64,000 bases of DNA from Mucidula mucida (lineage: Eukaryota > Basidiomycota > Agaricomycetes > Agaricales > Physalacriaceae), in the NCBI GenBank assembly GCA_015501055.1, contig JADNYV010000119.1:1-64000 (forward strand). The letters are read 5' to 3'. The notes beneath the pieces are model-generated. The model was not told where the DNA came from, searched no databases, and worked only from the letters and a program-made list of their open reading frames with translations. The position numbers were made by a program, and so were the translations under genes. Below are positions 47,912 through 58,180 of the stretch, in pieces (position 1 is the first letter of the stretch; the number at the start of each line of letters is the position of its first letter).

Positions 47912-48245
47912 AAAGGAGCTGGTCTTATGAGACGACTTTTTGCTTGTCCATGTGGCGCATTTCTTGTAGCATAAAGACTTGCGTCGCTCTTAGTTGTATT
48001 GAGTTGTGTAGACCCGGATTGAGTGCAGCGTCGGATTGTAAGCGCTTGCGGCATAAGCTCGATTCCTCCACGACTTTTGAGCACTAATATACACACAGCA
48101 CATGCCAAGAATTGGCTTGCATGAAACTGCAACGCCTACACTCTGATTGACTGTATGATACGCGTCCTAGATGTGGATGCTACAAGCATTGCATTGCATA
48201 CAGCATGGATCATACATGCGACATATTTTGTACCCTAAGATTGCC

Positions 48246-48792
48246 CTAATAGACGTATCCCAAAAGCTTACCACCAACGTTCTTGCGACGCGCCTCTTCG
48301 TGGTCGAGGATACCGGAGGACGTGGTCTACAAAAAGAAGATGTTAGATTATGGATAGGGAACGGAGAAGGAAACATACGAGAATGATAATCCCAAACCCT
48401 CTACTGGGGAGGAGCAAGTTGACCCAGCTCTCGATCTGGGTTACCTGGACGTTGAAGCGGGGAGAGATGACGCCGGTTTTGTTGAGGCGGCCGTTGAGCT
48501 CGATGACGATCTTGCCGGAGCGGTGGTCGTCGATGATCGTGAATTCACCGATCTAGCAATGGGGGTTAGGATGTGCGGTGGATGGAGGAAAGCGTAGACG
48601 CACGTATCCGTGGCGCTGCATGACGGACAAGAATTTGACGACGACCTTGGAGGAGGGGCGGATGAGGACCTGGCGCTTGCCGCGGCGCTCGGCGTTGACG
48701 ATGTTGTTCTGTAGATGCGTGTTCATGAAAATTCGGGTGCAAGATGGGAAAACACGCACCAAGCAATCATTGAGGACAGAGACGCGGACCAT
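48246..48792 (-). CDS. RPS22: 40S ribosomal protein S22 (uS8)
   Basis: Minus-strand gene with three introns. Exons encode [11 protein letters not shown], then [35 protein letters not shown], then [58 protein letters not shown], and finally [26 protein letters not shown]. This is the full uS8 protein of 130 residues, a core component of the small ribosomal subunit that binds the central domain of 18S rRNA. Start at 48792, stop at 48246-48248. All introns are GT-AG, two of them with GTGCGT donors. It is divergently arranged with RPS17, with 294 bases between start codons, which suggests a shared promoter for two ribosomal protein genes. Confidence 0.97.
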
Positions 48793-49086
48793 TTTGCAGT
48801 GGAATGTGCAAAGCAAGTATGGCTAGCTTTTTCTATAAAAAATCATGTTAGCTGCCCGGGGAGTGTCCCATAGGATTCGACCGGGCATAGCGCACGCACT
48901 GGAGGGGAGACTTGAAGACAGAAGAACAAAAGATTAAGGGGACCGCGATCATCAGCAATCACACTCAAAAAACCGTGAGAACATGACATCAGCAACTGGT
49001 AAGCCACCCGGAGAATTCCGGACCCCCGATTGATTTTTGATCTCTCTACAAGCAGACCACCGCTAGCAACAAGACATTCAAGCAAC
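48793..49086. promoter_or_regulatory. Probable bidirectional ribosomal-protein promoter
   Basis: The 294 bases between the start codons of RPS22 (minus) and RPS17 (plus). Contains a TATA-like TTCTATAAAAAA near 48830-48841 on the RPS22 side and CCCGGGG/CCGGGC words at 48856-48888. No known factor site was identified with confidence. Confidence 0.55.
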
Positions 49087-49660
49087 ATGGTGCGCCCTCT
49101 TCGTCGCTGTGCTCGCTAATGCCGACGTATTCTTCGCACAGGGCCGAGTCCGCACCAAGACGACCAAGCGCGCGAGCCGAGTGCTCATCGAAAAGTACTA
49201 CCCCCGCCTCACCCTCGATTTCCACACCAACAAGCGTATCGTCGATGAAGTCGTGCGTAGCCTTGCGTTCCTTTCCTGCTCGTCCGCTCTGACTAAACCT
49301 CTTGCAGGCCGTGGTGCCCTCTAAACGCCTGCGCAACAAAATCTCGGGGTTCACGACGCATCTGATGAAGCGCATCCAAAAGGGCCCCGTCCGCGGCATC
49401 TCGTTCAAGCTCCAGGAGGAGGAGCGCGAGCGTAAGGATAACTATGTCCCGGAGGTGTCTGCTCTCGAGGGCGAGCTTGAGGTTGACCAGGAGACAAAGG
49501 TATGTTATTACATGTGCTTGCTTTGACTCCGCTTATGCTGGTGCAGGACCTCCTCCATGCGCTCAACTTTGATTCGATCCCTGTTACCGTCGCGCAGCCC
49601 ATCATCCCCGATCGCGCACCCCGCCGTGAGAGGCGGAACGTTCCTGGCGCAGGCCGGTAG
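49087..49660 (+). CDS. RPS17: 40S ribosomal protein S17 (eS17)
   Basis: Four coding exons: 49087-49089, 49142-49252, 49308-49499 and 49547-49660. They give 139 residues. The first coding exon is only the ATG; the intron begins directly after it. The protein reads [78 protein letters not shown], with a C-terminal [20 protein letters not shown] and a basic end. This is the complete eS17 protein of the small ribosomal subunit. An ATG-only first coding exon is known in ribosomal protein genes of several eukaryotes. It is paired head-to-head with RPS22. Confidence 0.97.
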
Positions 49661-49859
49661 ACCGTAGTCGATAACGATGCTTATGCTATTGTATGCTGTA
49701 TGCCTAAGAATGCGATTCGTCCGTCTGCATGTACATTGTCTGTTGTCTCCTTTAGCCCTCATACATCGGTTCTATAGAGAGAGCAATAAGAATCCCTTAC
49801 ACTGTCAACCAAACGCCACAGATCAAAAAACAGTGTGCCATGGCACTGCAATATCTGCA

Positions 49860-49950
49860 TTCCCTCTAGCCGACTTGAACGACTCACCTCGTCATCACTC
49901 ATCTTTGCTCATTATACTAGTGACACGCTCTACCACTGAGCTAAGAGGGA
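49860..49950 (-). tRNA. tRNA-Thr (anticodon AGT) with intron
   Basis: A full cloverleaf can be drawn on the minus strand. Acceptor stem TCCCTCT pairs with AGAGGGA over seven pairs. The D-arm is GCTC-AGTGGTA-GAGC. The anticodon stem TGTCA pairs with TGACG (one G-T wobble), with loop CT-AGT-A followed by a 19-nt intron after position 37. The variable loop is AGGTG. The T-arm is AGTCG-TTCAAGT-CGGCT and the discriminator base is A. Mature length is 72. Anticodon AGT (read as IGU) decodes threonine ACU/ACC. It lies about 200 bases downstream of RPS17, on the opposite strand. Confidence 0.92.
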
Positions 49951-51407
49951 CGACACAACAGTATTTTCCCATCTAACTAGCAAAGTCTACGGTGAGTGCG
50001 CCACAAGCAATGCTTTGATTCATAGTGATATCCCAATCCACAACTTCATTGGGCATCAGTGGGGTGCTTTATACTCAAATGTGTCCTCTCAGGTTGTCTT
50101 TATGTGATGTTTGCATGTGCACATGGTGTCAAGGCAAAATGGAATATGGCACGAGAGAATCAACAGATGGTGCTGCTGAACAAGGCTATAATCACCTGCC
50201 GCAACGCGCTGCTGCAGTGACAGACTGGAGGCTCCTTCTTGTCTCGGCTAGTATTACTTACAAGGACTCAGGGAACAATCTATCGGCATAGAAACACAGG
50301 AATACATTGAGCTGGTCTGCCCTCAGTTTCTCTTCTGCAACCTGCATCAACTGCAGGCGAGGTAGTACCCTGTTAGCGACTGACTATAGCCACAAGACTA
50401 AACCAGGTACCACAGCAAGAACTAAGGAAGAAAGTGTTCATGTTCGTAAGACTAGGCTAGGTCAGGTGTATAAACAAGATTGGAACTAAAGTACAATGAT
50501 GCTACACTACTGCTTATATACTAGTAAGTCTGTGTTTGGGACTCCTTGTCCATACACGTTTCCGCTAGAGATGCTCCATGCCCTTGACCCAGTGTTGTAT
50601 GCTACTAGTCCGTGAAACCATTAAATACGAGTGGTAACTGCATGTAAGTAATAATACTGAAACTAACCATATGTGCTACAAGTGTTGGTGGTGTGTATAC
50701 AATAGGAAGTCCATGAGGTATCAGCATGTATGATGTCATCCATATGTTGGGCGTGTGTCCGACATGAGTACGGCTTTGGTAATGAAAAGGTGTGTGATTG
50801 GTGACGAAACAGATGATGAAACAGTCCGTTGGTTGATAAGACAAGCCCTCGATAAGATATGATAAGATTGAAAATATGAAAATATGGCGATTCATAACAG
50901 AACAAGCCATCGCTGGCAAGGTCTTCAAGCGACATCCACGACACATTTCAGCCAGCATCAGATTGTGTTTGTCCTTGGTACTCTACATGAGGGGTCTGCT
51001 ACTGGATGGATAGCGATTTGAAGACAATCTGACCCCACCAGGTGAGTGACCGTATCACGGCCGTATGACCGATCCGTTGACCGTACTCCAAGATTGCTCA
51101 CGGTACGGGTACCGTAACCCGTATGCCATACCATATGCACCGTACATACGGTACGGCACACATCCCTAGTGAAAATATGGCGGTTCATAACAAGTCAGTG
51201 CGTTGATCATCATAAGCATGCACAAAATGTACCATCAGCGCAAGATCCCCAACAATAAGTCCTTTCTTTGATAGTGCTTCTGTCACCTGGAGTGTTCAAA
51301 AGAGTGCAAGGCTATTTGTAATGTTACAAGCAGGTCTGAAGATGTAAATTGCGCCACGGATACAAAGGACAAGCCGAATCCTTGATTCCCTTGAACACTG
51401 TCCATCT
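49951..51407. other. Intergenic stretch with small repeats
   Basis: No supported gene. A near-identical 22-nt string (GAAAATATGGCG, G or A, then TTCATAACA) occurs at about 50876 and 51172. The segment 51040-51165 is rich in short CGGTAC/CCGTA words, similar in flavour to the ACCGTG-rich DNA after 58.8 kb. Confidence 0.35.
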
Positions 51408-51441
51408 CTAGTGACGCGCTCTACCGCTGAGCTAAGAGGGA
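51408..51441 (-). pseudogene. 5' half of a tRNA-Thr(AGT)
   Basis: The minus strand from 51441 carries TCCCTCTTAGCTCAGCGG and TAGAGCGCGTCACTAGAGA, matching the 5' half of the tRNA-Thr gene at 49950 through the anticodon loop. The 3' half (T-arm and acceptor strand) is missing. Probably a tRNA fragment left by retroposition or recombination. Confidence 0.7.
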
Positions 51442-51940
51442 TGTTTGCTGCCATTGTGGCGGCCTGATCCGAGCTATGTACATTATTCTGATAAGAAAAC
51501 GATCCCCGCTGCCCTCTTGAGGATTCGTATGGTCTAGGAGTAATACCAAACAAGTCGAAAAGTCAGTCTGTCGACCACAGTAGATGGATAATCAGAATCT
51601 CAGTGCATGTGAAGAAGCCCGCACTGAGGTTATTGGACCGGCGACACGAACACTACCCTCCGCGGTTTCCTTTTGTGTCCGAAATTTCCCTTCCCAGATA
51701 GCACCTATTCAGTGTCGTTCAGAAACCCACCATCGCCCGTTAAGGTACACTCCCCCAATCTCAAAGCTCGTACCTTAAACATCATTACACCTATAAGAGC
51801 GCGCAAAAGTAAACCACGCACCCAACCAAGCCTCCGACCTTGAAATTCAATTCTTGATTCTACTAGACGCCATCACAGTCAATTGTGTGTAGTCGGAAAG
51901 AGGAATCTTGAGGCTACTGACAGCATAGCACGTTTCTGCG

Positions 51941-52318
51941 GTGACTGGAAAGAGGAAAAAAACAGACCTCGTTGACTTGATTGACGCCGTCTATGATACC
52001 TTGAATTATGGATTCGAGGATAGCCAGGAAACCGCTGGGATTAAGGAGTTGGGGAAAGATCTGACGGCGAGCAAGAAGAAGACGAGGTGTGATGCAGCTA
52101 TGAGATCAGAGAGAAAAATGGCCTTGGGAAGAACTCAGAAGCGGATAAAAGACAGTGTAAATGTGTTGGAGGATAGCCTAGGATGTGACTCGGATGGTAC
52201 GACTCAAGTCTTCAACAGAGCAGTTTCCGCGGTCGCCACAAATGTTAACTCCTGCCAGAGTTTCATGTACACCAGAGACATTCGATTCTGGTGGACTGCA
52301 TCCTTCTTGGTACTGTGA
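51941..52318 (+). CDS. Possible small charged protein of unknown function
   Basis: Single open frame of 125 residues from 51941 (MTGKRKKTDLVDLIDAVYDT). It is rich in Lys, Asp and Glu, with helical character through residue 85. No homologue is recognised, no intron is needed and no motif is visible. It may be chance. Kept only because of its length and its coherent charged composition. Confidence 0.25.
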   Translation: MTGKRKKTDLVDLIDAVYDTLNYGFEDSQETAGIKELGKDLTASKKKTRCDAAMRSERKMALGRTQKRIKDSVNVLEDSLGCDSDGTTQVFNRAVSAVATNVNSCQSFMYTRDIRFWWTASFLVL

Positions 52319-52706
52319 CTGTAGATAGAAAAGGACGCGTCATTTCAGGAAAACGAAACGATGAGCGTTCGGAGAAGAACACGTACACAGGACCGAATAA
52401 TTCGTCTCGGGTCAAGATATAACTTCCCCTGAATGCCGTAGAACAGCTGGAAGATAAGACGGTCATGATCAAATGCCATTAAGTCTGCGGGGTGTTCTAC
52501 AAAGACAGCGGTGGTACAGCGAACGAAAGCAATATAAATGACAGGGTATAAGAAATACGAAGATACAGTAGTATACACAGTGCAGGGTCCCATGCGACGA
52601 TGAGAAACGATAGTAATTGAAACAATGTGGGTGGATATGCAAGAGAAGGGCGCGTCGAATGGATCAACATTCCGCACGCGCGCGGGCGTAAAAGGAAAAG
52701 AGGACT

Positions 52707-53608
52707 TCATCCGTAGATGACGCTGTACATAGATGCCATCAGTCAAACGCCATCATCCCCCCCAAAAAAAAACACGCACCCTCTCGACGTAGTCGACTTT
52801 GGCAAAAACTCGGTCTGGCCGCTTTCCACGCAGTGGTGGAGCGTGCTCAGCCAATCGTCGCGCATATCCCATGTTATTCTTGAGGGCGCGTCGACCTCGA
52901 CCGGCATCACCTGGCTCACGGACCCGCACTGGATCACAATCACGAGCGTCCCAATCCCCCCACCATGTCGACACCGCTCCTCGCGACGCTGGATATCGGC
53001 TATGACAACGGGATCGTTGATATACGTTCGTGGGATGATGTGCGTGGCGGCGATGGAAAACCTGTGAGAAGGGGATAAGAAAACTTAAATAGATGAAAGG
53101 GAGTACTGGGACTTACCGACGACTCGCGTCACTACTGCTACGAGGGGTGAGCTCTATGAGGAGCGCATTCGAGCGGATATTGGAAGGAATGCGTTTGAGT
53201 TGCAATGCTTGGAAGCCGACCCAGCCCAGCAGCGTGTTATATGCCGATGTGAATTTACGGAGATTGCGGGCAACGTCGCTCTCCCCATACACCTGCTTCG
53301 CCGACGATAGCTGACTCGATGTGTGGTGGCAAACAGTCTTGTGTACGGGCCAGTGAATCTTTTGGCAGGCCGGGGACTAATGAGTCATAGGGTCAGTGTT
53401 ATCACTCGGGGGGCGAGGTAAGGGATCGGCGCGCACACAGTATTGGGTGACAAGCTGAAAGAGCTCTTAGTATCGGGATGAAAGAAGGGGGTGGACAAAG
53501 ACGTACACATCCTCCGCATAAGCGGAACTTGGCGATAGCTGGGTTCTCAACAGCGCCGCACTGGTCGCAGAGACGGTGGCCTCGGGGCTTTTGGCTATAG
53601 TGGGGCAT
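52707..53608 (-). CDS. MYND zinc-finger protein
   Basis: Minus-strand gene with several introns. It starts at 53608 (MPHYSQKPRGHRLCDQCGAV). The finger is assembled across two introns: RLCDQCGAVENPAIAKFRLC, GGC, then LVTQYC, then SPACQKIHWPVHKTVC. This gives C-x2-C, C-x2-C, C-x3-C, H-x3-H and a final Cys, the MYND pattern. Downstream are VYGESDVARNLRKFTSAYNT, LLGWVGFQALQLKRIPSNIR, FSIAATHIIPRTYINDPVVI and a C-terminal part with VEVDAPSRITWDMRDDWLS. MYND fingers bind proline-rich peptides. Mushroom genomes contain many proteins with one N- or C-terminal MYND finger and an unassigned body, and this is one of them. The last exon, after an intron with a T-run, ends in a short tail with stop at 52707-52709. 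Confidence 0.8.
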
Positions 53609-55120
53609 CGTGTATTAGGTCGGGTCTGGGGCCGTTAAGGGAATTCGAAATGTAGACGGAACGGAACCGTTAATGCGAAAGAGCACGAAACGAAGTTGAC
53701 TCACGTTTGCAGGTTATATAGTCCATGCACAGGACGGAATGGGCATAGCCCGTTATGGATGACGGATGGCAAAACAAAAAGAAAAACGCCTCAAAGCGAC
53801 GTCTTTTTGTTATTCGAGACATCTTCTCCTGTTGTGTGGGGATTTCTGGAAAGGCAGGTGGTGAAAAAAGACAAAAAGGGTGATGGGAAGACAAAAGAGA
53901 GATCGCCATCACTAGTTTCCTTTTCCGGGCGGTTGACAATAACGCACCTTTACCCTGCGTATCTCCGTTGCGCGCCTAGACAATAAACGAACGAACAGCT
54001 GGCTCGTAAAAACATGTGCGGATCCTAATCCGTCGATTCCCTTGAGAATCCCGAATTGGGAGAGGCCTGAAAATGAAGGAGAGGTGTGTCTAATTGTATT
54101 GTATGACACAAAGGATTCCGAAGACGTTATTACTTCCGCGCAGGAGAGGCGCAGGGCCGACGCTTCGTGGCTCCGCCTCGTGTTCACGTGGTTTCAATTA
54201 CGCCTCCTTTTCGGGCATCACCTTCCAAACGCCATGGGTCGAGACAAGGACAGTTAGACAACCGCTGCAGATGTTAGCTCTGATCGTCGCACCAGTTACG
54301 CCCCCAAGAATGACAGCTAAGGTGATAGCTAGACGGACACCAGGGGACCGAGGACAAGACGCGATTGCATTATTAGAGCGTAGCGTTTGAGATGGCTGAT
54401 GTGGCGCTTAAAGGACAGCACGCGGCGGTAAGGGAAGCCGTAGACCTCAAGTCAAAATACACCATTCAATGAAAACTTCCTCTTTGATACGAGAAGTTTA
54501 GCGCCGCGGGGTAAGGGACACCTCCGCTGCGTTGCCTTGTCCACACAAAGAGAAGTACATGCTTGATGGGTTTCCAGACACGAGTTTGGTACGTGGTCGT
54601 GAATAGTGTGAATGGAAGGAGAATAGCACAAAGGGAATACGAAAAACGAGTCGTGAAACAGTGCTGGTGTGTGAAGGGGGACCTACAAAGATCGTGTCGT
54701 CCGCATCAACCAAGTGCCAAGATCCGACCACGAGTTTTCAATGAAGATCCAGATCATTTCTGCACCTCATCGCCTTACTAGAAAGCTAGAAGGTACCATC
54801 TTCACAGATTAACCTGCCTGTTATAACAATGATAGCACAAGTACTATCAAACCTAGAATCCATCATTACGAGATGGACTCCGAGCCGCTAGGTGCACCAG
54901 TGGCACTGGTACTATCTGCTTGACGCCACCGAAGTCGGAGGATACGTCATGATGTGCGATACAACTTGCTGATTAGCAGAAATAGGTATGAACAGCATTC
55001 ACTGTCAAGGAGTCAGGTGATAAGCAAGCCCGATTTCGGTTCGAACTATTAAGATGAATAACGGTACGTATGTGTCGTCCATGAAATATAAGTATCGAGA
55101 GCAAGTCACGGCGATAACGG
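53609..55120. other. Intergenic stretch
   Basis: No supported gene. Frames at 53670-53939 (minus), 53696-53986 and 54042-54390 (plus) are open but overlap and show no family motif. Confidence 0.3.
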
Positions 55121-58100
55121 TTATGAACTGAATCCGGGGTATGTCCAGGAAGGATCTACATCCAAATACTCATGACGTTGCAGCTCAGCAGCAGACGCTC
55201 GCCGCTGCGGATCACTAAAAGAGATATGAAAACACTGAAAACCAAGCTCCGACAAACCAGCAACTCACACGACGAAGCATCTTTTGCCAAAATCCTCTGC
55301 CAATTCAGAAATCCCCTCCGCAGGAAGGACTTGATACCAATCCTCAGGCTACAGATGTCAGATCAGTGAAAGGTGCAATGCAATTGAAACGTCCCAAAGT
55401 ACCTCGACGTCTGGCAGATCATGCTCCGAGTCTATTCCCGCCCACATCTCACACGCAATGCATCCAATACTCCATACATCGACCTTGACACCCGCCCCAT
55501 GCTGCCGTTCCAGGCTCATCGCCTCGGGCGCCATCCAGAACACACTCCCATGGACCGGTGTCTTCGTGCGTGCCCCCAAATCATCGATGCGCTTCGAGAC
55601 GCCAAAGCATGTGATCTTGCATCGACCATTCTCCTCGACAAGCACGTTCTCGGCTTTAAGATCCTATGCATGGGATCAGAGAAGGAATGGGACGGAGGAG
55701 CGTGGTGACATGTACCCTATGAATAACACCCTGGGAATGCAGAAACGCAATGCCATCGACGACGTGTCCCAGGAAGAACTTGGTCAGTTCGGTATCGCCG
55801 AATGTTCCGTGCTTCTTCACGAGGTCGTGGATAGTCGCTCCAGGAACGTATTCGAGAAATCTAAGAGGCGTTAGAGAAAGTATGAGGAATGGCACATGGA
55901 AAGACTGACAAGCTCGCTCCGGAAGTATTCAACTCAAGACCCAAGCACCGCACGACATTTGGATATTTCAAGTCTTTGAGCATCTCGTACATGTGCTTGA
56001 TCATGCGCGACGCACGATGATGCAGCGACTGCTCCCTGTTCGCGGGTATTTCCACCTGCTTGACGACCATGACCTCGCCCACGGCCGCGTTCAAAGCAAA
56101 GGATATCTGGCTATAGGCGCCGACCGCGATGGGAACACCTCGTACCCATTTGAAAGGAGCTTTTGACAAACATAAACACAAGTGCATAACAAAGTAATAG
56201 AAAGGAGCGTACGCAACACTGGTTTTGGGAGACTCTTGACTACGACGTCGCCCGGCTTGCTCGCCCAGGCTTTGAACAGGCCGTTGATGGCTTGTCTGTT
56301 CTTTGATGATGTCTTGGGAGGCAAAAGACGTGTAGTGTCGACACGCTTTTTGATGCAAGGAGGTGTGACGGGTGATAAGAGAGGCGCGATGTTATCCATC
56401 GGAGTAGGTGGCGTGACCGCAAACTTGGTATGGGTCGGTCCATGTTCACTTTGAGCCGAGTCGGGTGATATATTTCCACCGGCAGTAGAAGGACTACGCG
56501 GTCCCTTGGGTCGAAGTCGGCTGGTGGAATCCGAAAGACGCCCATGAGCGGTACTCGAAGCCGTGGAAGAGTCCGGAGAGGAGTTATTGGAGGGAACAAG
56601 GTTTCTTGTGTTCAACGTCAGCGATGGTCGTCGTGACGTGCTGTTCCCGACGAGGGGTTTATCAACCCGGATGATGACGAGGTCCGCCGAAGACATTGGC
56701 ACTTGTCCAGATGGTGTAGCTGCATCCGCTGATGGGGTAGCGAGCACTCGCTGGTAGACGTAAGGGCCAGGTGAATCATCTGGACATGTCGAACAGAATC
56801 CATTCATTATCCGAAGCTGTCCAAGTACGGTGGTCGCAGTTGGGCGATCCTTTGGAGATGAAGAAAGGCACGATTCAATCAATGCCCACAGCTCATCCGA
56901 AGGAAGCTCGTCTGCCGATGGTCGAGGCGGCTTGTTCTTGAGAGTTAATACTTCATTAATGAGCGCCGCGTCACTTCTGATATGCCAAAACGGAGCCTTT
57001 CCCGTGTATATCTACGACGAATCTACGACGAATTAAACGTATGCCCCATGATGAAAGATATAGACGACGTGCCTCGATAATGGTGCACCCGAAGGAGTAT
57101 ATGTCCTTCGCCGCGACACGTGAGTGATCAAAGAGCGAATAATCCATCATCTCAGGTGGAAGCCACCGGATAGAGCCACGCAGTACCATCGCGGAACTAG
57201 CTGGTGTCTGGGATTCAGCGACGAGGCTAAGACCAAAGTCCGCTAGACAGCAGCGCAGTTCGTTGTTGACGAGAATGTTCGCCTAGAATAATATAAGCTT
57301 CACAACCCGTGTATAGTCATGGTAGCCGCGTACGCCTCTGATGTCTCCATGGACAATCTGGGGATCTAGCTCGTGCAAGTACCGAATGCCTTGAGCGATT
57401 TCACAGATCTAGCAGTGTCAGGTAATCTATGACAAAACTGTGGGGAGTACGCACTGCTTTTAGGCGGTCGTGCGACGGATATCGCTGGAGAAATGATATT
57501 ATGTTCCCGTTTTCCATCCATGGCGATATCAAGCAGAAACTAGGCGCGCACAAAGTGAGGGTAACTCCTAGAAAAGGGAGAACATTCGGATGGCGAAGCT
57601 GCCTCCAGACCAATGCTTCGTGACAGAAATCCTTGGGGTAGATAAGATCAGTCTGTCCCAGATAATCGCACTACAGGCGCACCTTTAACAGTTCTTCTCT
57701 CGCGCTGCCCGTTAAGAAGAGCCTCAAAACCTTGAGACAAACGGGTTTTTCCTCCATGGTCCCTTTCCAAATATCCTAAAGCGCTATTTATCAGCCGGAA
57801 TCTGAATACAGTAAACAGCACTAACCGCAAATCCTCCACCCGAGACAGGAAAGGCTCCGTCACGCCTCACATTCCGGCAAAAGAACGAAGTCGGTACGAT
57901 ATCGTGATGCTTTCCCAAAACGCGCAGGGATTTCATGCATGTCGTCCGATATCGCTCATTGGACGGTCCAGCATCCAATTCCTATCCCGGTATGAGAAGT
58001 AAACCAAACTGGGAAGGAAGAAACACGAACAGTTTGTAAAACATCTATCACTATCAAAGCGACATCAGGCTTGACGGAATCAATGGTCTTCCACGGGCTA

Positions 58101-58180
58101 TCGGTGGTCCATAACAGCTGTAGTATTTGCTGTGCCACGAATTCGCGGGGATCATCGGCAGAGAGGCGAGACCAGTCCAT
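55121..58180 (-). CDS. Dual-kinase fusion: TKL kinase plus degenerate MAPKKK-like domain
   Basis: Twelve exons from 58180 to 55121 join in one open frame of about 831 residues. Exons: 58180-58031, 57981-57826, 57775-57683, 57631-57455, 57408-57334, 57282-57073, 57011-56213, 56159-55910, 55860-55716, 55663-55391, 55342-55269, 55214-55121. The first kinase (about residues 90-350) has SGGGFADIWKG, VCLK, VHGDIRG, LADFGLS, RWLPPEM and PKDRPTA. A Ser/Thr/Pro-rich linker of about 200 residues follows. The second kinase-like domain (about 556-825) starts PPFKWVRGVPIAVGAYSQIS as in Bck1/Ste11-type MAPKKKs. It keeps VVKQVEIP, FLEYVPGATIHDLV, HRDLKAENVLV and GSVFWMAPEAM, but has CFGVSK instead of DFG and a degraded Gly loop. 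It is probably catalytically weak or dead. The intron after 57073 uses a GC donor (GCACGT). Two separate genes are the alternative, but no stop or new start separates them. Confidence 0.82.

Noticed and set aside
55421..55874. Plus-strand frames opposite the MAPKKK-like exons
   Set aside because: Shadows of the minus-strand kinase exons.
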